Source: Mauremys mutica (taxonomy: Eukaryota > Chordata > Testudines > Geoemydidae). From it: 64,000 bases of DNA. The DNA is taken from the NCBI RefSeq assembly GCF_020497125.1, contig NC_059084.1, forward strand, positions 8,645,501 through 8,709,500, read 5' to 3'. The notes under the pieces were generated by a model, which saw only the letters and a list, made by a program, of their open reading frames with translations, was not told the DNA's origin and did no database searches. The stretch's first letter is position 1. Each line of letters starts with the position of its first letter. Of this stretch, positions 11,440 through 22,699 are shown in pieces. The position numbers were made by a program, and so were the translations under genes.

Positions 11440-12120
11440 GTGGGAGATTGCCTAGAAGTAAATTTCAAACTTAGCCGAACTTCATTGATTTGAAATGTAT
11501 TCATATGATTGAATCTCTGGCAAATTCTTCTGTTTCGTTAACTAAGTTTCTGTTTTTTTATTCCCCCCCAGCTGGTGGTCCAGTTTGCTCTAACCTGAAT
11601 TATCAGTTTGTTAGATTAGTTCATCTCTAGCAAGACTTACATTTTACTGTTATGGCCCCCATCTATTTGACTTTAATATGGGACACAGGACTGCTGTACC
11701 ATACTGCAGCATACAGCCCTCTCCTTTTAAAAACACGGTGAGCCTACAGCTTTTAGAGTGTCTATACAACCCCCCGTATCACTTCCTTTTATGAGAGAAT
11801 CTCAACATTTCCTTTTCAAATTTAGAGAGACAGATTTGCAAAAGATCAGAAGCCAAGGACCATGTGCAAAAAAGCCTAACTGTGTGCCTAAATAGTACAT
11901 GCATTTCCCACTACTGTAGGAGCAAACCAGGTATCTGGACAAACAGATGGCCATTTAGACAAGTATTTGTTCATGAACAAGTATTTGTTCATGCAAGTAC
12001 CCAAATTGCACATGCAGTTACAAGAAATGCACTTCCAAATGAGGCATGTGTTTGCACGTGCAGCTGTGTTTCACTAACAGGCACAGTAACATCCCTTACC
12101 TACAGCATGGTGTTTTGAAG
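11440..12120. other. Unannotated sequence with a short tandem duplication
   Basis: No gene is supported. An 18-base unit containing 'acaagtatttgttcatg' is present twice in direct succession at 11958-11993. Confidence 0.5.
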
Positions 12121-12122
12121 CG

Positions 12123-12393
12123 TAGGGCTTCTCTACACCATAGGGCAATATGCTCTACAGGGGTGTGATTTCTAATGTGCACTAACATACTGTGCATTAA
12201 CTGGTCTGTGTAGACTCTACTGGTGTGCTTTAATGGAGTGCTGTTTGAAACTGTACTATGTTAAAATTCACTAGGGAAACTTTAGTGCATGCCAGAAGGG
12301 TCTACATGGACCAATCAATGTGCAACATGATAGTACGATTTAGAAATCACACCCTTATAGAACACATTATCTCACCATGTAGACAAGCCTTTA
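12123..12393. mobile_element. Palindromic MITE, about 270 bp
   Basis: The left end 'tagggcttctctacacc' pairs with the right end 'catgtagacaagccttta'. Complementarity continues inward through 'gggtgtgatttcta' (12160) and its partner 'tagaaatcacaccc' (12340). The ends resemble the 'gggcttgtctacact' family seen at 50.7 kb. It is non-coding, and the target duplication is unclear. Confidence 0.75.
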
Positions 12394-12399
12394 GTTAAT

Positions 12400-13415
12400 G
12401 TTTCAAAGATGCCTTGAGATCATTGAAAGAAAGATGCTTTAAAGTGGGAAGTGTTACTATTAATAAGATATTGAAAAAGGATATACAGTCATCTACTCAC
12501 ACCACCTACTTCTCAGAACTCTTCCAGGGAAAGGGCATTCCAAAAATGATGACTGCTAGAAGCAAAAAGCTTGCTTTGTGATTTTCCTTGCAAATCAGAC
12601 ATTTGATTGTTTTGTATATGTAGAGATCATACTGTTCAGTAAGATTCAAGATCCTAATGCATTGTCTTTATAATTCCAGATAATTGTACTCTGTCTGACA
12701 GACATGTTGACTCTCCTTGTTAATATTTTTGAAGTATTTTTGATATATTAACCGATCGTTTAATTTCAGAACTGGTAAATTACAGACAGTTCCTTCACCA
12801 TCACTTAAATGCCATATTTAGAGCAGAATAGTTTAGGTAAGCAGATTGCAAGTGCTTAAGGCTGTAAAACATAATTACGTACAGCCAACTGTATAACATG
12901 CTTGAAAAAATTATAAGCCTAGTCACTGAAATTAAAATTATTTCAAGATGAAGTTGTACAAATACAACTGCAAAAAGCTGCAAAATCCTATTAATTTATT
13001 CCAACTGCAGTGGGCAATGCAATGAAATTTCAACCCCCTTCTTCCCTGCCAAAGGGAGTTTAAGTGTAACAAAAATAATCAAAGCATGAATTTTAAAATC
13101 CAAATGTGGCACCAGAAAATATTCAGATATCATTTTTGTACTTATTTAAACTCTTGGGCATCAGCTGGTAACTTGGCATGGTGCTGCTTTAGTGTGTCAG
13201 GGCAAACATGAAATGCTAAATTTCCATACGTCAGCTTAGAATAGTTAATGATTCTACCACATCTTGGACAGCATGAAGGTTTTTCTGAAACTGCTGTCAA
13301 ACTGAATCTTTCCCCTGATCAATAAAGAAGCACAATTAAATGTGCTATTTGTGGTGTCTGTAAGAATGGATTAGCAAAATACAGGAAATGCAGCTGGCAG
13401 GGACTAATTCTAGTT
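12400..13415. other. Unannotated AT-rich sequence
   Basis: No gene or repeat is recognised. Confidence 0.5.
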
Positions 13416-13419
13416 CTTA

Positions 13420-13528
13420 GGCAGCAATCCTACAAAGACTTAAATATGGGACTAGTGCTATTGAGTTCAATGGGACTACTCTTGGATAAAAGTTACTCAC
13501 ATAACTATGCATAAGCAGCATCAGGCCT
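13420..13528. repeat. Palindromic MITE relic
   Basis: The centre 'ttgagttcaatgggactact' belongs to a recurring family with 'gacttcaatgggactactc'. The flanks 'ggcagcaatcctacaaag' and 'agcagcatcaggcc' are degenerate arms. Confidence 0.45.
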
Positions 13529-13924
13529 TCTGCATTACAGATCTCTCTATTACACAAACTTTACCTCAAAGTTCTCCTGCTAAACTTCCCTTCCAACTCA
13601 TAGTCACATGTTAACTAGTATTCTAATCTAAGGGACAATGGTTAATTGTTTTAGGAATGTTTGATCCACAGTTAGATCTTTCTACCTCAGCTAGAAGAGG
13701 TACAAAGACAAAGACGGCCGGTAAAATGTTGAGAACAAAGGTGCATCACTGAGAACAACCTTGGAAGGTATGACAATAGAATGTCTACATGTCATAGTTA
13801 ATGTAAAGGGACACTAACTTGGAAATCATATTTCCATCAGAATTGTTTTCTATTACTGTTACAACTGAATGTAATATTACTGTAAGTGAAAGAAATCATA
13901 GGAATAAAATATGTGCATTTGATA

Positions 13925-14130
13925 GCATGTGGGCCCAGATTTTCAAAACAACTGAGGGGTTCATATGTTCAAAAAAGCTCAGTTCCCCCTGAGGTGTCTG
14001 AACACAGGTCAGATTTTCAGAAGTGCTCATTTCTCAGCAGTTTCCACTGAGAGATTTATGGCCAGATTTTCAAGAGATCCCCACCCCCAAACATACTGAG
14101 CTCTTTTTATAATCTGGCTACTTATTTTGG
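13925..14130. repeat. Degenerate 'gattttcaaaa' repeat
   Basis: Three copies of 'cagattttcaaaa'-like words (13936, 14010, 14064) lie in partly self-complementary surroundings. They fit a decayed dispersed repeat family that is also present near 40.0 and 54.06 kb. Confidence 0.4.
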
Positions 14131-14276
14131 TGCTTAAATGGAAGCTGAGCTCTTATTGTCTGATTGCTTCCTTGTGTTCCCCCCGTCTGTCTGTCTGCCA
14201 TATCCACCTGCTGGCTATCATCTTATACTCACATTGTAAGCTTTTTGCACATTAGCCATATGTACCAAAACACAAA

Positions 14277-14298
14277 TGAATAAATAAATAAATAAATG
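14277..14298. repeat. (AAAT)n microsatellite
   Basis: About five units of 'aaat' occur in succession. Confidence 0.8.
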
Positions 14299-14299
14299 G

Positions 14300-14950
14300 T
14301 GCTCCATTCCCTTGCAAATCTGGCCCTTAGCGCAAAGCCTGTTTCATGATTTGTTGATGATCACTGGCACTTCCCAGTCTCAGGCACTAGCAAGATGAAA
14401 TCACTCATGTATAGCTCTGGGTTTTTTCCAGGCACTGTAAGAGACTGCTTACTAGTAACAGCAGTGGTGAAATTGAAATTGAAGAGGAAGGGGAGGGGAA
14501 ATGAGGCTTGACCAAATGTTTTGTTGTTGTTCTTGGGCGCACCTACTTTCTCCTGCTAAAAACAAAACAAAACAAAACCCTTAAAAACATCCGTGGGGGA
14601 CAGAAAACCTCTTAGAGATTCTTTCTTTACAGGAATGCAGTAATGTGTGTGTGTGTTTGTTTAAATTCAGGTCATGCTATAAAAAGGGGGCTCGAGCACT
14701 GATTCATTTCTTTTGCAGATGTCTCCAGAAACATCTCTAGTTAGATGTTTAGTTATATCATTTGAACTGGAAGATCATGTGGGACTAAAGTCACGCAGGT
14801 GCATCAATCACTTGTTCTCACATCCACTCCCCAGAGCACACTAACAAGAAACAGATTTTTTTTTAATCACACTTCTCCTGAGATACAAGTTCAGAGATGA
14901 TGGTCTGACACATGCTAGAATCCTCATGGGGACATTTAATAAGCTCCACA
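14300..14950. other. Unannotated sequence
   Basis: No gene is supported. Short simple runs occur, such as 'aaaacaaaacaaaac' near 14562 and 'gtgtgtgtgt' near 14646. Confidence 0.5.
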
Positions 14951-14954
14951 ATGG

Positions 14955-15040
14955 GACTGATCCTCGGCTGTGGCAAATCAGCGTGGCTTCACTGACTTCA
15001 GCAGAGCTACATCAACTTACAATAGATGAGGATCCAGGCT
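14955..15040. repeat. Palindromic MITE relic
   Basis: Arms 'gatcctcggctgtggcaaat' and 'gatgaggatc' flank a centre with 'ttcactgacttcagcagagc'. It is a sister of 5157-5242. Confidence 0.5.
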
Positions 15041-15044
15041 GGTA

Positions 15045-17820
15045 ATTTCGTGGTGCTTAGTGTTGGCTGTCCCTTCATGTTTATGTCTAGGAAAAAAACA
15101 CAAAGACAGCCCTCGTGTCTTTGATCTGCTGTATGTGACATGCTGCTATTTGGGGATGATGTTTTCAAGTGCTCTTGTTTTTTCTTAAATAAGGGGGAGG
15201 GGGAGGGGGACACTTTTCTGACCCTCACACCTATCCGTGGTTTTGAATAAGCTACATGGTATGCCTGTAAACAGAAGAAAAAAGCTCTTACATGAAACTT
15301 TTTAAAATGCAGAGGAAGATGGACAGCAAATGGGCTGGAAGCCAAGGAACACAACAATTAGCACATAGAAAGTTTTCAGGTTTTATTTTGTCAGTCAGCA
15401 CTTAAGGAGGCTTTAGAGAGGGGGGAAAAACAATCCATTTATATATTAATCCACTACTGCTGTACTCTTCCTCTGTTTCATGGATTTAGTGCTTAGTTGC
15501 TAAACAGCCATATGCAGAGCTTTAATAAAAGGAGGTTTGTTTATTTTAGAAATAGACTCCATGTCCATTAGTTGACACAAAGAAATTAAAATAAAAAAAG
15601 CTGCCATCATGTTGGCTGATGCAACATTCTGAGTTTCAGTGGCGTATGGCAGCTTTTCCCCACTGGAAACTGGGAATTTTACTTAAAAAGCAGGGTAACA
15701 AAAAGCTGACACCTCTGAATCTGCGACTGGTGGTCAGCAGTTTGCTAAAGCGTCAGGTTGTTTGCGTTGCCAACAGTAAGGAAACTCAGTGTAACCAATG
15801 GGGGAAAAAACTTGACATCCTGCTCCCCCCACCTTTTCTGCCTTAATAGACTTGTCAAACTTCTGAAGAACAGCTTTACTGTTTCAACATGAAATATTGC
15901 TTTTTTTTATTATTATTATGAAACAGTTCTTGAGCAAGAAGCTGGCCAGCAGCGGGAGGCTAAGCAATGCCAATATTAATTAACAACATCCCAAATGAAT
16001 CACAGTTTATGCATAGCGGGATGTTTGTAAGCATGTGAACTTTTAAAATGCTGTGTTGAGCATAATGGTTGCAGTTGTTTTTTTTTAATCAGACAAAAAT
16101 AAGTGTTGCTTTGGAAGGGCATCCTATTAATTCTTTTTTATGGCCCCATTCCCAGCCTTTTGAGCTTTTGGCCACCTCTTTATTCTGAGGATACCATCAC
16201 CCTTTGATCATCCCTCTTGCTTAGAGACTATGGCTGTGGGATACTATTTTTCCTCTAATTAAGAGAATGGCATACACAGCTGCCCACACTGAACCTTATA
16301 TCTTCCAGCAGGGAGTGTATTGCAGTAGATTAAACTTGTCATCTGTGTGACCTATTTGTTTTTCTGCTGGCCAAGAAATTAGGAGTCCACGGGCACTCCC
16401 GGATCTGCCTTCCCCTCAGTGGTGCAATGTACTGGTTCCCTGTTACCTGGCTGCCTTTCTATTTCACAGTTTTCATAACCATGCATTCTGGTCTTTTCTG
16501 CACATTGTGCGACAGCATGTGACTCCAGAAGCAGATAGCAGCTACGGTAATAGACTCTGTCTTGGCTTCAGGAATATATAGGGATTTAATGGAGAGGAGT
16601 TGTAATACAAAATAAGAATATGGTTTAAAAAGTGCTCCCTTTGCGGAGAGTTTGCTGCGGCTTCTTTTCAGTGCTCTGGGCACTCGGAAGGAGTGGAGAA
16701 AGAGGAAGAAAAGAGAGAGAGAGAGAGAGACTGTATGTATAAAACCCACACTACCATGCCCAGACTTCTCCCACTGTTTCTGAAAATCAGATAGGCCTGG
16801 ACTACAACCCCAGATCCAAACGCCCCTGAGCACGGGGAAGTTCAGATCCAAACCTCACACACTCATCTCAGCTAAAACATTCCTTTTAATGTGTTAATTT
16901 AGTAAAACATGATTCATAAGGCATATGAGTCCATAACTGTAAACATCAAATAACATACAGTAAAATGGAAGTAAAGAAACTAGCAGACCAAATATGCAAC
17001 CAACCAGAACCCAAGGATTTAGCACAACAGCAAACCAAACAACTCATGGGCAAACTATCACCTAATGAGAAGGATCAATCCCCATCTGATGCAAACATAA
17101 AATCAAAGAAGCTGGCTACAGCTCTTTAATCTGTGTCCAGTTGGTCAAGTTTACTGGCAGGTGGTTTTAACTGGTCTCCCGATGGCTAAATTTTGCTTTG
17201 TACTTCATGGGTGAGCTAGTGAAGAAAGGTCTTAGGAAGCCGCTGTGCTCCTGCAATGCAATTGGGCAGAATTACTACCAAGTGGTTCAAAGAGCACCAA
17301 GGAGGAGGCTGGGTACTGGGCTGGATGGCACAACGGGACTTAAAGGAATGTATTAAGCCAGACACGGGTTGGGCATGCCATCTATAGCAAGCATTAGCCA
17401 ACGCTGAAGGCAGCTCCTTTTCCAAATGTGCATCCTCTCAGCCACTTATTTGCAATCCTCCATGGTAATCAGGACTGGAACAACAGAGACGGCAAAGGGC
17501 AGTGCCCCTGGATCCCCCTAGAGCACTAGCAGGGAGGATTTAGCTATAAGTAGTGACATCCTGAGTAACTCCTGGATTTTTGTATTATAGGATATAGAGG
17601 AGATAAGAGCTCAACCTTATGTATATTGCAGAAAAAACTCCTCTGACAGCATATTATTCAGCCTCACTGCAAAGTGCAATACCCTGAAAAGTCACAGGTT
17701 CAGGTTTAAAAATTGCTCAATGGAATGAGTCCAGGAGAAAATGTACGTGTTGTTCTATGTGTTTAGTTATTACATAGCAAAGTTTGGGAGCCACCACAAC
17801 CTAAACAACACCGATTTCAG
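15045..17820. other. Unannotated sequence, candidate conserved block at 15850-16110
   Basis: No gene or recognised interspersed repeat. A (GA)n run sits at 16711-16730. The AT-rich block 15850-16110 has palindromic homeobox-like words and little sign of repeat origin, but conservation is untested. The 130-codon minus-strand frame at 16459-16851 has no recognised domain and runs through the (GA)n, so I do not call it a gene. Confidence 0.45.
16711..16730. repeat. (GA)n microsatellite
   Basis: Ten 'ag' units in a row. Confidence 0.85.
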
Positions 17821-17824
17821 TTTC

Positions 17825-17985
17825 AGTGCTGTAAATTCAGAGTAACTTCATTAAATACAATGGAATTACGCCCAATTAAGAGCCTGTTGAAAATCCATTG
17901 AATCACTGAAAGATTTTCATTGATTTCAACAGGCTTTGGAACAGGCCTTTACAGCTGAGTAACCAAAATCAAAATCAGGTCTTTC
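17825..17985. repeat. Palindromic MITE relic
   Basis: 'gcctgttgaaaatccattga' at 17882 and its near-complement, ending in 'tgatttcaacaggc' at about 17935, form a compact hairpin. The left flank holds 'ctgtaaattcagagtaactt', matching the family at 1037. Confidence 0.55.
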
Positions 17986-17999
17986 GAGAGGGTCTCATA

Positions 18000-19140
18000 T
18001 TGCATGAAAGATCACCAGGTGGGTTTTGATAGGGTTTTATTCTTGTTTAGGAAATTCAATAATTTTATAGAAATTATTATACATATTATACAAATCACCA
18101 TGTATCAACATGGACAAAACAATGTAGGTTTCAGAATCTCTTTCTCAGAAACCACTGAACTGTTCTTGCTTGAAGTAGACACCAGGCACGGAGAAGTTCA
18201 TGAATGGTTAAAGTTTAGCAAAGTTATAAGCAACTGAAAATAGAGTCTTATAATAGGAAGTGCTGGGAGAACTTAACTAAAGGTGCTGCTAACAGCTCTG
18301 CCTACAATACACGTATTAGGTAAAATCCTAGCTCCACTGAGGGTTAATGGCAAAGCTCCCTTTGTTTTCAGTGAAGCCAGTATGTCACCAATTACATTCA
18401 TGTGGATAGACAGACATGCATGTACACATACTTATTTGTTTTCCATTTCCCACCCATACTTCCCATTTCTACAAGAAACAATAGAAATGTAAGCAAAATG
18501 TAAACAGAATTACAAATTTATGTAGCAAAATATTCATGTTTAATACTAAAATATAATAACATTTATCATATATCCCAACAGAACCTAATAACCTTTGAGA
18601 TACATGAATGTAAATTCATGAATCAAAGCATCTCTTTAAAACATGCTTCACATGTCTTATAATGATTAGTTTTATTTAAAGGTATGTATTTATATGGAAG
18701 CCAGACATTCCATTAAAAAAACCCTACAGACTGGTGAGGTAGTAAAACAAAAGATTTCTTCTTTTAAATTTTATGTGGGAAAACTCAAACCTGAAGAGTG
18801 TCGAGGTGTGACTTTACTGCCCTTCATATTAGTGGATGCTTCACAGAGTTGGTGTAATTAAGTACTGAGTCTGTGAAAGGAAAGTTTATTTCCCATTAAA
18901 GAGGCTAAACTGAGTGAGCTCTTTAAATACCTGGTGGGGACTAGCTGGGCCTTATTGTTCTCAGCTCCAGAATCTCAGCCCCTGAGCCTTCATTGATTCA
19001 AGAGATTTAGCAGGTAAACAGATAAATCCCACTTGAAGTCTCTTGTGTTATCCTCCAATGATGGTGGAGGCTGCACTGGCATTCTTGGTCATGCTAGTGT
19101 GGAAGAAAATAAAGGCACTATTTGAAAACAACAAGTATTT
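18000..19140. other. Unannotated AT-rich sequence
   Basis: No gene is supported. A weak palindromic relic ('cctagctccactgaggg' / 'tgttttcagtgaagcc') may lie at 18318-18390. Confidence 0.45.
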
Positions 19141-19147
19141 TGGGTTT

Positions 19148-19256
19148 AGATTCTGTTATCTTTACCCATGTTGAATATATCCAGTGATTTCAATGAGACT
19201 TTTCACACAGGAAGGTGTGATCCAATCAGAGGGAGGCTATAAAAATCTGGCCTTTA
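19148..19256. repeat. Palindromic MITE relic
   Basis: 'gattctgttatctttaccc' and the facing 'ggaaggtgtgatccaatc' surround 'gtgatttcaatgagac'. This is the same general family as 1037 and 45.4 kb. Confidence 0.4.
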
Positions 19257-19830
19257 GTATTTTTTAAGCTAACTGATCAAAAATTCTAGCAATATCATCT
19301 CATTCAAAGGACATTAGCAGATATAGCTATATATTACATATCTAGTTATCAGAGAATCTACCACAAGATCTCTTACAGCGCAACGGGACAGAATGGTGCT
19401 CATTCAAGATTTCAAGCTAAAACTTTTAAGTTGTCATCTAATAGCCCTGAAAGGCCCCTATGCCACAGGCTGACAAATGAGACCAGACACATAGGGCCCA
19501 AGTATTAAAATAGTCAGGTCCAAAATTGCACTAATGTAATGCACTGCGGTTGCACGCACAGACACAAAGCCTGTTTGCAAGTAGGAACTGAACCACGAGC
19601 TTCAGAACCCAAAGCACAAGCCTCTGCCACATGCACTAAAGGGAACCTAACAGCTCCACCACTGTAGTAGGTTATTTAGTTGCTGGGATAAGCCACTAAA
19701 AGAAAGAGGATCACACACACCAGGCCAAGCATATCATATAACAGTACTAGATCAGGATATTACACAAGCATGATGAAAAGGTGACTGCATAGCTGATTTG
19801 CACAAGCAAACACAATTCTGCTAGTTGAAT

Positions 19831-19865
19831 GTGCATGTGTGTGTGTGTGTGCATGCGCACATGTA
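19831..19865. repeat. (TG)n microsatellite
   Basis: Alternating TG with a 'gcatgcgc' interruption. Confidence 0.8.
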
Positions 19866-19873
19866 TACATATA

Positions 19874-20064
19874 CACCTCTACCCCGATATAACGCTGTCC
19901 TCGGGAGCCCCAAAAAATCTTATCGCTTTATAGGTGAAACCACTTTATATTGAACTTGCTTTGATCCGCCAGAGTGCGCAGCCCCGCCCCACCCCGAGCA
20001 ACGCTTTACCGCGTTATATCCGAATTCGTGTTATATCGGGTCACGTTATATCAGGGTAGAGGTG
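19874..20064. mobile_element. Tc1/mariner-type MITE with TA duplication
   Basis: The 191-bp element has termini 'cacctctaccccgatataac' and 'gttatatcagggtagaggtg', which are inverted repeats with one mismatch in 20 bases. Both sides carry TA (19872-19873 and 20065-20066), the target used by the Tc1/mariner/pogo group. It has no coding capacity. The body repeats the word 'gttatatc' in several places, extending the inverted repeats inward. A pogo/Tigger origin is possible. Confidence 0.85.
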
Positions 20065-20066
20065 TA

Positions 20067-20620
20067 TTTAAAAATGATAACTATCAGTATTAGTCCCGTC
20101 TTGGTGTCTCTTATTTGGAAATGTTTGTTTATATGTTAATTTGATTTGATAGACAGAAGCCGTGACCCACCCCTTCCTCCCATCTCTCTGTGGCGGTTGC
20201 TTCTTAGGTTATCAGCAGGGGTCAAACTTTGTGGTTGCGGAAGAGAAAGAAAAGTTGCTGATTTTTGAAATAGGCAAGGAAAGCACCAAAGGGCTGGTGG
20301 CATGGTTTAAGGTCCATATCTCACCGGCCATAAGGGTTAGAAGGAAATGTTGCATAGTATTGTAAAACCAGGGTCCCCAGCTTGTCTAATGATTAACAGG
20401 ATATGTTGCTGGTCAAGGTATTTGAACTTCCCCAGGGGGTCTCTCCCTGTTGAGGACAAAGAAACAACCTCTAGGGGAGGCTGGAGTTTCTACCGTGAAT
20501 TAAAATGTGAGTGGGCGGGACCCAGGAATTAGAGCAGGGGGAACAGAGACAAATTACATTTTAAATAGCAGTCTAAAAATGGATCAAGACTGAGCTATAA
20601 CTCACCACGCCCCTCAACTG
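20067..20620. other. Unannotated sequence
   Basis: No recognised gene or repeat. Small overlapping open frames have no domains. Confidence 0.45.
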
Positions 20621-20621
20621 T

Positions 20622-20729
20622 TAGGTAGCATAGTCTAGTGGATAGGGCACAAGAAAGGGAGTGAGGCTTCTACTCTTGGCTCCGCCACTGACTTGCTGCA
20701 TGACCTTTGAGCAAATCACTTATCCTCCA
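20622..20729 (+). repeat. MIR-type SINE, 5' part
   Basis: 'tagcatagtctagtgga' and 'ctccgccactgacttgctgc' followed by 'tgacctttgagcaaatcact' are the tRNA-related head and core of MIR. The SINE resumes at 21046 after a pyrimidine-rich insert. Confidence 0.75.
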
Positions 20730-21045
20730 ATCCACTTTATACTCTCTGGCTCCTGCCCTTCCCTCTCCCCTGCCTCTTTCTAAGGCAACCTTCAGGGCTC
20801 CTGCCCCTCCCTTTCTGCTCTTATTTACCCACCTATTCTCCACCTCCTGCTCCTCTCCCTCCCTGTGCCTATACACTCCTCAGCAGCCCTCCCTTCCCCC
20901 TGTCTGCACCTATATACCCCACAACCCCCTTCCCCTCTGTATCTATATACTCCTCAGCTATATACCCACCCCCCAGCTATTTACCTCTCAGCCTTCTCTC
21001 CACTCTGCTCCTGTCCACACCCGTCCACTGACTCCCCCCCCCCCT
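20730..21045. repeat. Pyrimidine-rich insert / minisatellite within MIR
   Basis: About 315 bases of CT-rich sequence separate the two MIR halves. From about 20860 the text recurs with a loose period of roughly 40 bases: 'cctatacactcctcagc', 'cctatataccccacaacc', 'ctatatactcctcagc'. It ends in a C-run near 21038. The 121-codon plus-strand frame across it is composition-driven and not a gene. Confidence 0.6.
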
Positions 21046-21150
21046 GCAGTGTCTTCACCTGTCAAATGGTGACCAGGATGCCCATCCTCTTTTGTAAAGC
21101 ACTCTGAGATGCACAGATGAAAAGAGCTACATAACTACAACGTGCTATTA
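21046..21150 (+). repeat. MIR-type SINE, 3' part
   Basis: 'gtgtcttcacctgtcaaatg' through 'ttttgtaaagcactctgag' to 'gaaaagagctacataac' matches the MIR 3' half in the same orientation as 20622-20729. Confidence 0.75.
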
Positions 21151-22060
21151 TCGGGGACATCAGTGATGCCAGCCATCCTGCCCTTTAAAACCTGGATGTC
21201 TTACAAATGTATTTGCTGTCTGTTAGTTTTCTTTGTGCCTCTCTCTCCTGAGAGATTTCATCTCAGTGAAAGTGATGGGGGTCTCTGTACAAAGTGCGCA
21301 CAAGCTCCACGTGGCTTGGCATCCTTACAACCGGGACTGAAAAATACAGTTCAAACATCTCTTAACAACCTATTATCTATGGATCATTGACAGTGTTGAT
21401 TGTAACGGTTCTAAATGACTCCACTGGACTATTGTGTCAATAGATACTTAGGGAGTTTATAATCTGTGGATGCTTCTGGAATAACTGCACACTAAAAACC
21501 CTTATGAAATTTCGGATGAAAAGCAGAGATTGCTGAAGCAGTTAAAAAAAAAAAAAGTTCAGTGCAAAAATAGAAAACCAGCCATTTTTCACATGCCAGG
21601 CATAAAAAAATAGTGTCTGAGACCAGAGATTCCCCTCCCCCATAATGTAAAAATGCTCCAAAATATTTATGCCACGATACTTGAATGACTTGTTTTCCAA
21701 CTGAGCTATAATCTTGGTCAGCAGGAATGCTATTGGTGTGCCTTGAAATGAACTGTTGCTATACTATGAAGGAAAGAAGCGGGGAAACTGTCGTGATTCT
21801 TAGCTGCAACTTTCCCTGTTGGTACAATGTGTGAAAGTCTGAAAATAAGGAGTGACAGAAGCTCACAGAAATGTTCATTTTCTCTCTTTGAGAAGTAGCA
21901 TCGTGCACGTGTGTTTTAGTTTTCAAGAAAAAGCAATTCACAGGTTCATAGCATCAGCATGTAGAAGGTAGAAAGTGACCAATACACAAGGGCTTCTGTG
22001 GTTAGACAAATACCAAGCATCATAGGCGGCGTGTGAGTCTTTCCTTTCGGGAGGCTACGG
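21151..22060. other. Unannotated sequence
   Basis: No gene or repeat recognised. Confidence 0.45.
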
Positions 22061-22061
22061 A

Positions 22062-22695
22062 GCGCTGGAAGCTTCCTAGAAGTGTGGGGTGGGGGTGGGG
22101 GGGGGAGGGGCATCAGCGCATAGACTGTGGCCCCACCCCCACTCAGATTCCTCCCCTGAGGCTTTACACCCATTCCACCTCTTCCCCCCTGGCTCTGCTG
22201 CCCAGCCCTGGCCTTACGCTCTGCTGTGGGGCTCCTCACTGTTCCTCCCCACCCCCCATGGGCTCCTCACTGCCCCGTCACCCACCCCCGGGTCCTTACC
22301 ACCCTACCCACCCTTGGGATCCTTACTGCCCCCTCTCCAGGGTTCATTGCTGCCCCACCCCCCTGGGCTCCAACTGAGCTAAGGTAGCGCCACCTCCCCA
22401 CCGAGTGACGCTGGGAATGGGCCCCTAGACTGCACTCACAGCCGTGCTGACACCGTCCCACCAGCATCCGGCCCTGGGCTCCCCCGGCAATGGGCTCCCC
22501 GAAGACGCCCGCGGGCAGGCAAAGCCGGAGCACCATGCTGAGAGCAGGCGGGGGGGGAGAGGAGGAGTGGGGGCAGGGCCTCATGGGAAGAGACTAAGCA
22601 GGGACAGGCCTCGGGACAGAGCGTGGCCAGGGCCATGGTCTGGGTGTCAGTGGCTCCCCCACTTCTAGGGAGCTTCTCACTCTTCTGGCCAGCGT
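22062..22695. repeat. GC-rich segment bounded by inverted repeats
   Basis: 'aagcttcctagaagtgtggg' near 22069 and 'cccccacttctagggagctt' at 22656 are inverted repeats, with 'gcgctgg' and 'ccagcg' lying outside them at matching places. Between them is CT/GC-rich DNA with G-runs at 22085-22118 and several CpGs at 22380-22640. The long overlapping frames on both strands (up to 127 codons) have no recognised domain and follow from composition. It may be an unclassified transposon or a compound repeat. Confidence 0.45.
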
Positions 22696-22699
22696 AAAA

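Noticed and set aside
20707..21107. 121- and 80-codon frames rich in Pro, Ser and Leu
   Set aside because: They lie in the CT-rich array inside a MIR and reflect base composition.
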